A stretch of 7,597 nt of DNA, from NCBI GenBank assembly GCA_007119985.1, contig SKOQ01000061.1:1-7597 (forward strand). The letters run 5' to 3'. Both the position numbers and the translations under genes were made by a program. Below the pieces are notes generated by a model. It searched no databases. It was not told where the DNA came from and was given only the letters and a program-made list of their open reading frames with translations. Shown piece after piece: positions 5,156 to 7,597 of the stretch (its first letter is position 1; each line of letters begins with the position of its first letter). The stretch is from Marinospirillum sp. GTDB taxonomy: Bacteria; Pseudomonadota; Gammaproteobacteria; Pseudomonadales; Halomonadaceae.

Positions 5156-5173
5156 GTTTCAGGAGTCTAGACT

Positions 5174-6349
5174 ATGCAAGACGTTGTTATTGTTGCTGCA
5201 GGCCGTACAGCGATTGGCGGTTTTGGTGGTGCTCTCGCCGGTGTTGCCCCCCATCTTCTGGGTGCCACCGTGATCAAGGGATTACTAGAGCGCTCAGGTC
5301 TCAAACCAGAGCAGATTGATGAAGTCATTCTTGGGCAAGTCCTCACTGCAGGATGTGGCCAAAACCCAGCGCGTCAGGCGATGATTCACGCTGGCTTGCC
5401 TGAAACCACCCCCGCGATGACCATTAACAAGGTCTGTGGCTCAGGCCTCAAAGCCCTGCATCTGGCCACCCAAGCGATTCGCTGCGGCGATGCAGAGATC
5501 GTTATTGCTGGCGGCCAAGAAAACATGAGCCAGTCTCCTCATATCCTACCTAACTCACGCTCTGGTCAGCGCATGGGCAACTGGGTGGCTCAGGACACGA
5601 TGATTGTTGATGGCCTTTGGGATGCCTTTAACGACTACCATATGGGCATCACGACAGAAAACATCGTCGACAAATTCAATATCAGCCGTGAAGATCAAGA
5701 TGCCTTTGCCGCTGCCTCACAAGCCAAAGCGCTGGCGGCACGAAACGCAGGTCGCTTTGCGGATGAAATCATTCCGGTCACGATTCCCCAGCGCAAGGGC
5801 GACCCCGTGACCTTTGATACCGATGAAGGTCCGCGTGATGTCAGTGTCGAGAAGCTCGCCGCGATGCGTCCTGCTTTTAAGAAAGATGGCAGCGTGACTG
5901 CCGGTAACGCCTCTTCGATCAACGATGGCGCTGCCGCGGTGATCCTCTGCTCAGCACAAAAAGCAGCTGAACTAGGATTACCTGTTTTGGCTAAAATCGC
6001 CGCCTACTCTTCTGCAGGTGTGGATCCAACGATTATGGGAACCGGTCCTATTCCTGCCACCAAAAAATGCCTTGAAAAGGCAGGATGGCAGATCACGGAT
6101 CTGGACTTAGTTGAAGCCAACGAAGCCTTCGCCGCTCAAGCTTTATGTGTCAATCGTGAACTGGGCTGGGATACAGAGAAGGTCAACGTGAATGGCGGCG
6201 CCATTGCGCTGGGCCACCCTATCGGAGCTTCAGGTTGCCGTGTTCTGGTCACGCTCGTGCATGAGATGCAAAAGCGGGATGCTAAAAAAGGTCTCGCCAC
6301 TCTATGCATCGGTGGCGGCCAAGGCGTCGCCCTGGCGATTGAACGCTAA
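5174..6349 (+). CDS. Acetyl-CoA C-acetyltransferase (acetoacetyl-CoA thiolase)
   Basis: This 391-residue class II (biosynthetic-type) thiolase condenses two acetyl-CoA to acetoacetyl-CoA, or runs the reverse in acetoacetate and ketogenic amino-acid use. All active-site elements are present: nucleophile C88 in NKVCGSG (85-91), the HMG motif at 156-158 typical of short-chain acetoacetyl-CoA thiolases, N316 in NEAF, H348 in GHPIGASG (347-354), and C378 in CIGGGQG (378-384). Length and positions match Zoogloea PhaA closely. AGGAG (5161-5165) lies 8 nt before ATG 5174. The gene stands alone: it follows the panD terminator and converges on pnp. No phaB, phaC, ato transferase or hydroxymethylglutaryl-CoA genes are in view, so atoB versus phaA cannot be decided and no symbol is given. 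Confidence 0.95.
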   Translation: MQDVVIVAAGRTAIGGFGGALAGVAPHLLGATVIKGLLERSGLKPEQIDEVILGQVLTAGCGQNPARQAMIHAGLPETTPAMTINKVCGSGLKALHLATQAIRCGDAEIVIAGGQENMSQSPHILPNSRSGQRMGNWVAQDTMIVDGLWDAFNDYHMGITTENIVDKFNISREDQDAFAAASQAKALAARNAGRFADEIIPVTIPQRKGDPVTFDTDEGPRDVSVEKLAAMRPAFKKDGSVTAGNASSINDGAAAVILCSAQKAAELGLPVLAKIAAYSSAGVDPTIMGTGPIPATKKCLEKAGWQITDLDLVEANEAFAAQALCVNRELGWDTEKVNVNGGAIALGHPIGASGCRVLVTLVHEMQKRDAKKGLATLCIGGGQGVALAIER

Positions 6350-6372
6350 CAGCAAGGCTTTTTAGGGCACAA

Positions 6373-6400
6373 AAAAACCCAGCTCTTGAGCTGGGTTTTT
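6373..6400. terminator. Bidirectional Rho-independent terminator between the thiolase gene and pnp
   Basis: CCCAGCT (6378-6384) pairs with AGCTGGG (6389-6395) around a CTTG tetraloop. The stem is extended by A residues (6373-6377) opposite T residues (6396-6400). Both strands therefore give a GC stem with a U tail, serving the two convergent genes from one element. Only 15 bp separate it from the pnp stop codon. Confidence 0.93.
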
Positions 6401-6415
6401 ACATTCAGCGACCGA

Positions 6416-7597
6416 TTAAGACGCGCTGTTTTCCTGTTCGAAGCGCTGACGCTCTTCTTCAGTCACTTCTTTAATCGACAGCTTCACGCGGTTACGGTTA
6501 TCGATATCGATGACCTTCACCAGCACTTCTTGGCCTTCTTTCAGGAAGTCCTTCACTGTCTCAATGCGCTGTGGCGCGATCTGAGAAATGTGAACCAAAC
6601 CATCCTGACCAGGTAAGAAGGTGACGAACGCACCAAAATCAGCAATTCGCGCGACCTTGCCTTGGTAAACACGATCAATTTCTGCGACGGCAGTCAGACC
6701 GAGGATGATATCCACCGCTGCCTGAGCGGCTTCTTGATTCTCGGCGTAGAGCTTGATTTCACCGCTATCGTCAATATCAATCGAGGCACCAGTGCGCTCA
6801 GTAATGCTACGAATCGTGGCACCACCTTTACCAATAACATCACGAATCTTGTCAGGATCGATTTTCATCGTGGTCATGGTCGGCGCATTTTGCGATACGC
6901 TAGAGCGTGAAGCAGGCAGGACCTCATTCATCTGACGCAGGATATCCAAGCGCGCAGTTTGTGCCTGCTGCAGGGCCTGCTCCATGATGGCTTCGTTGAT
7001 GCCTTCAATCTTGATATCCATTTGCAGTGCGGTAATGCCCTGCTCAGAACCCGCCACTTTAAAATCCATGTCGCCTAGGTGGTCTTCATCACCGAGGATG
7101 TCAGTCAGTACTGCATAACGCTCGCCATCTTTGACCAGACCCATCGCAATACCCGCAACAGGGGCTTTCAGCGGTACACCTGCATCCATCAGCGCCAGAG
7201 ATGAACCACAAACCGAGGCCATAGAGCTTGAACCGTTCGATTCGGTGATCTCCGAAACCACACGCACGGTATAGGGGAAGGCATTCTCAGCAGGCATCAT
7301 GGCTTGTACGCCACGCTTGGCCAGACGACCATGGCCGATTTCACGACGCTTAGGGCCACCCATAAAACCGGCTTCGCCGACAGAGAAGGGAGGGAAGTTA
7401 TAGTGGAACAAGAAGTTATCCTTGTGCTCACCTTCCAGGCTCTCAATAATCTGCGCATCGCGAGAAGTCCCCAGCGTTGCCACGACCAGTGCCTGAGTCT
7501 CACCACGGGTGAACAAAGCTGAACCGTGTACCTTCGGCAGCACACCCACTTCAATGGTCAACGGACGCACTGTCTGATGATCACGACCATCAATACG
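6416..7597 (-). CDS. pnp: Polyribonucleotide nucleotidyltransferase (PNPase), C-terminal two thirds (5' partial)
   Basis: The frame is open from the window edge (RIDGRD) to TAA at 6418-6416 and gives 393 residues, about residue 320 to the end in E. coli numbering; the N-terminal RNase PH domain and start are outside the window. PNPase degrades RNA 3'-5' by phosphorolysis and is part of the RNA degradosome. The second RNase PH domain holds HGSALFTRGETQAL (24-37), YNFPPFSVGE (66-75), SEITESNGSSSMASVCG (115-131), and DILGDEDHLGDMDF (166-179) with the catalytic aspartates. A KH domain follows with VIGKGG (254-259), then an S1 domain from about 309 to 377 (VYQGKVARIADFGAF, GLVHISQI). The tail after S1 is short and charged. 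It shares a terminator with the convergent thiolase gene. Poly(A) tails added by PcnB make RNA a better PNPase substrate. Translation from GTG 7570 would be an internal codon, not a true start. Confidence 0.98.
   Translation of the reverse strand, partial: RIDGRDHQTVRPLTIEVGVLPKVHGSALFTRGETQALVVATLGTSRDAQIIESLEGEHKDNFLFHYNFPPFSVGEAGFMGGPKRREIGHGRLAKRGVQAMMPAENAFPYTVRVVSEITESNGSSSMASVCGSSLALMDAGVPLKAPVAGIAMGLVKDGERYAVLTDILGDEDHLGDMDFKVAGSEQGITALQMDIKIEGINEAIMEQALQQAQTARLDILRQMNEVLPASRSSVSQNAPTMTTMKIDPDKIRDVIGKGGATIRSITERTGASIDIDDSGEIKLYAENQEAAQAAVDIILGLTAVAEIDRVYQGKVARIADFGAFVTFLPGQDGLVHISQIAPQRIETVKDFLKEGQEVLVKVIDIDNRNRVKLSIKEVTEEERQRFEQENSAS

Noticed and set aside
7568..7570. GTG on the minus strand as a start for a short PNPase
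   Set aside because: The frame continues upstream to the window edge with conserved PNPase sequence (RIDGRD), so this is an internal valine codon.

Overview
This is a chromosomal window from a gammaproteobacterium. The gene order (end of cbrB, then pcnB-folK-panB-panC-panD, with pnp close by) is the one I know from Pseudomonas. However, base composition is only moderately GC-rich, the proteins are not close to the Pseudomonas sequences I remember, and a thiolase sits between the pan genes and pnp. I therefore lean towards a relative outside Pseudomonas, perhaps an Oceanospirillales-type marine or halophilic bacterium. The taxon is inference.

Layout. 1-227 is the 3' end of an NtrC-family sigma-54 activator, most likely CbrB. 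228-937 has no protein gene, yet it is the most interesting part. It holds inverted repeats that could be activator sites (236-287), a well-formed sigma-54 promoter (361-376), an A-rich RNA of about 455 nt carrying eight runs of ARN triplets (about 387-842), and a strong Rho-independent terminator (817-842). Position, promoter class, length, terminator and A-rich motifs all match CrcZ, the CbrB-activated small RNA that titrates Hfq/Crc and relieves carbon catabolite repression in Pseudomonas. pcnB (938-2290) and folK (2291-2800) are nearly fused. panB and panC overlap by 4 nt. panD follows after a short gap with its own likely promoter and ends at a strong terminator. A single acetyl-CoA acetyltransferase gene (5174-6349) converges on pnp (minus strand, C-terminal two thirds visible), and the two share a bidirectional terminator.

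How the genes fit together. PanB (ketopantoate), PanD (beta-alanine) and PanC (pantothenate) supply the CoA precursor. FolK makes a folate precursor, and PanB consumes methylene-tetrahydrofolate. The thiolase works on CoA esters. PcnB adds poly(A) tails and Pnp degrades RNA 3'-5', so genes for mRNA turnover flank the metabolic block. The CrcZ-like RNA would act on Hfq-dependent translational control.

The protein genes look intact and ordinary. The novelty is in the non-coding DNA: the CrcZ-like RNA with loop-displayed ARN motifs, its regulatory region with half-sites about 11 or 22 bp apart, and small inverted repeats inside the spacers of three predicted sigma-70 promoters.
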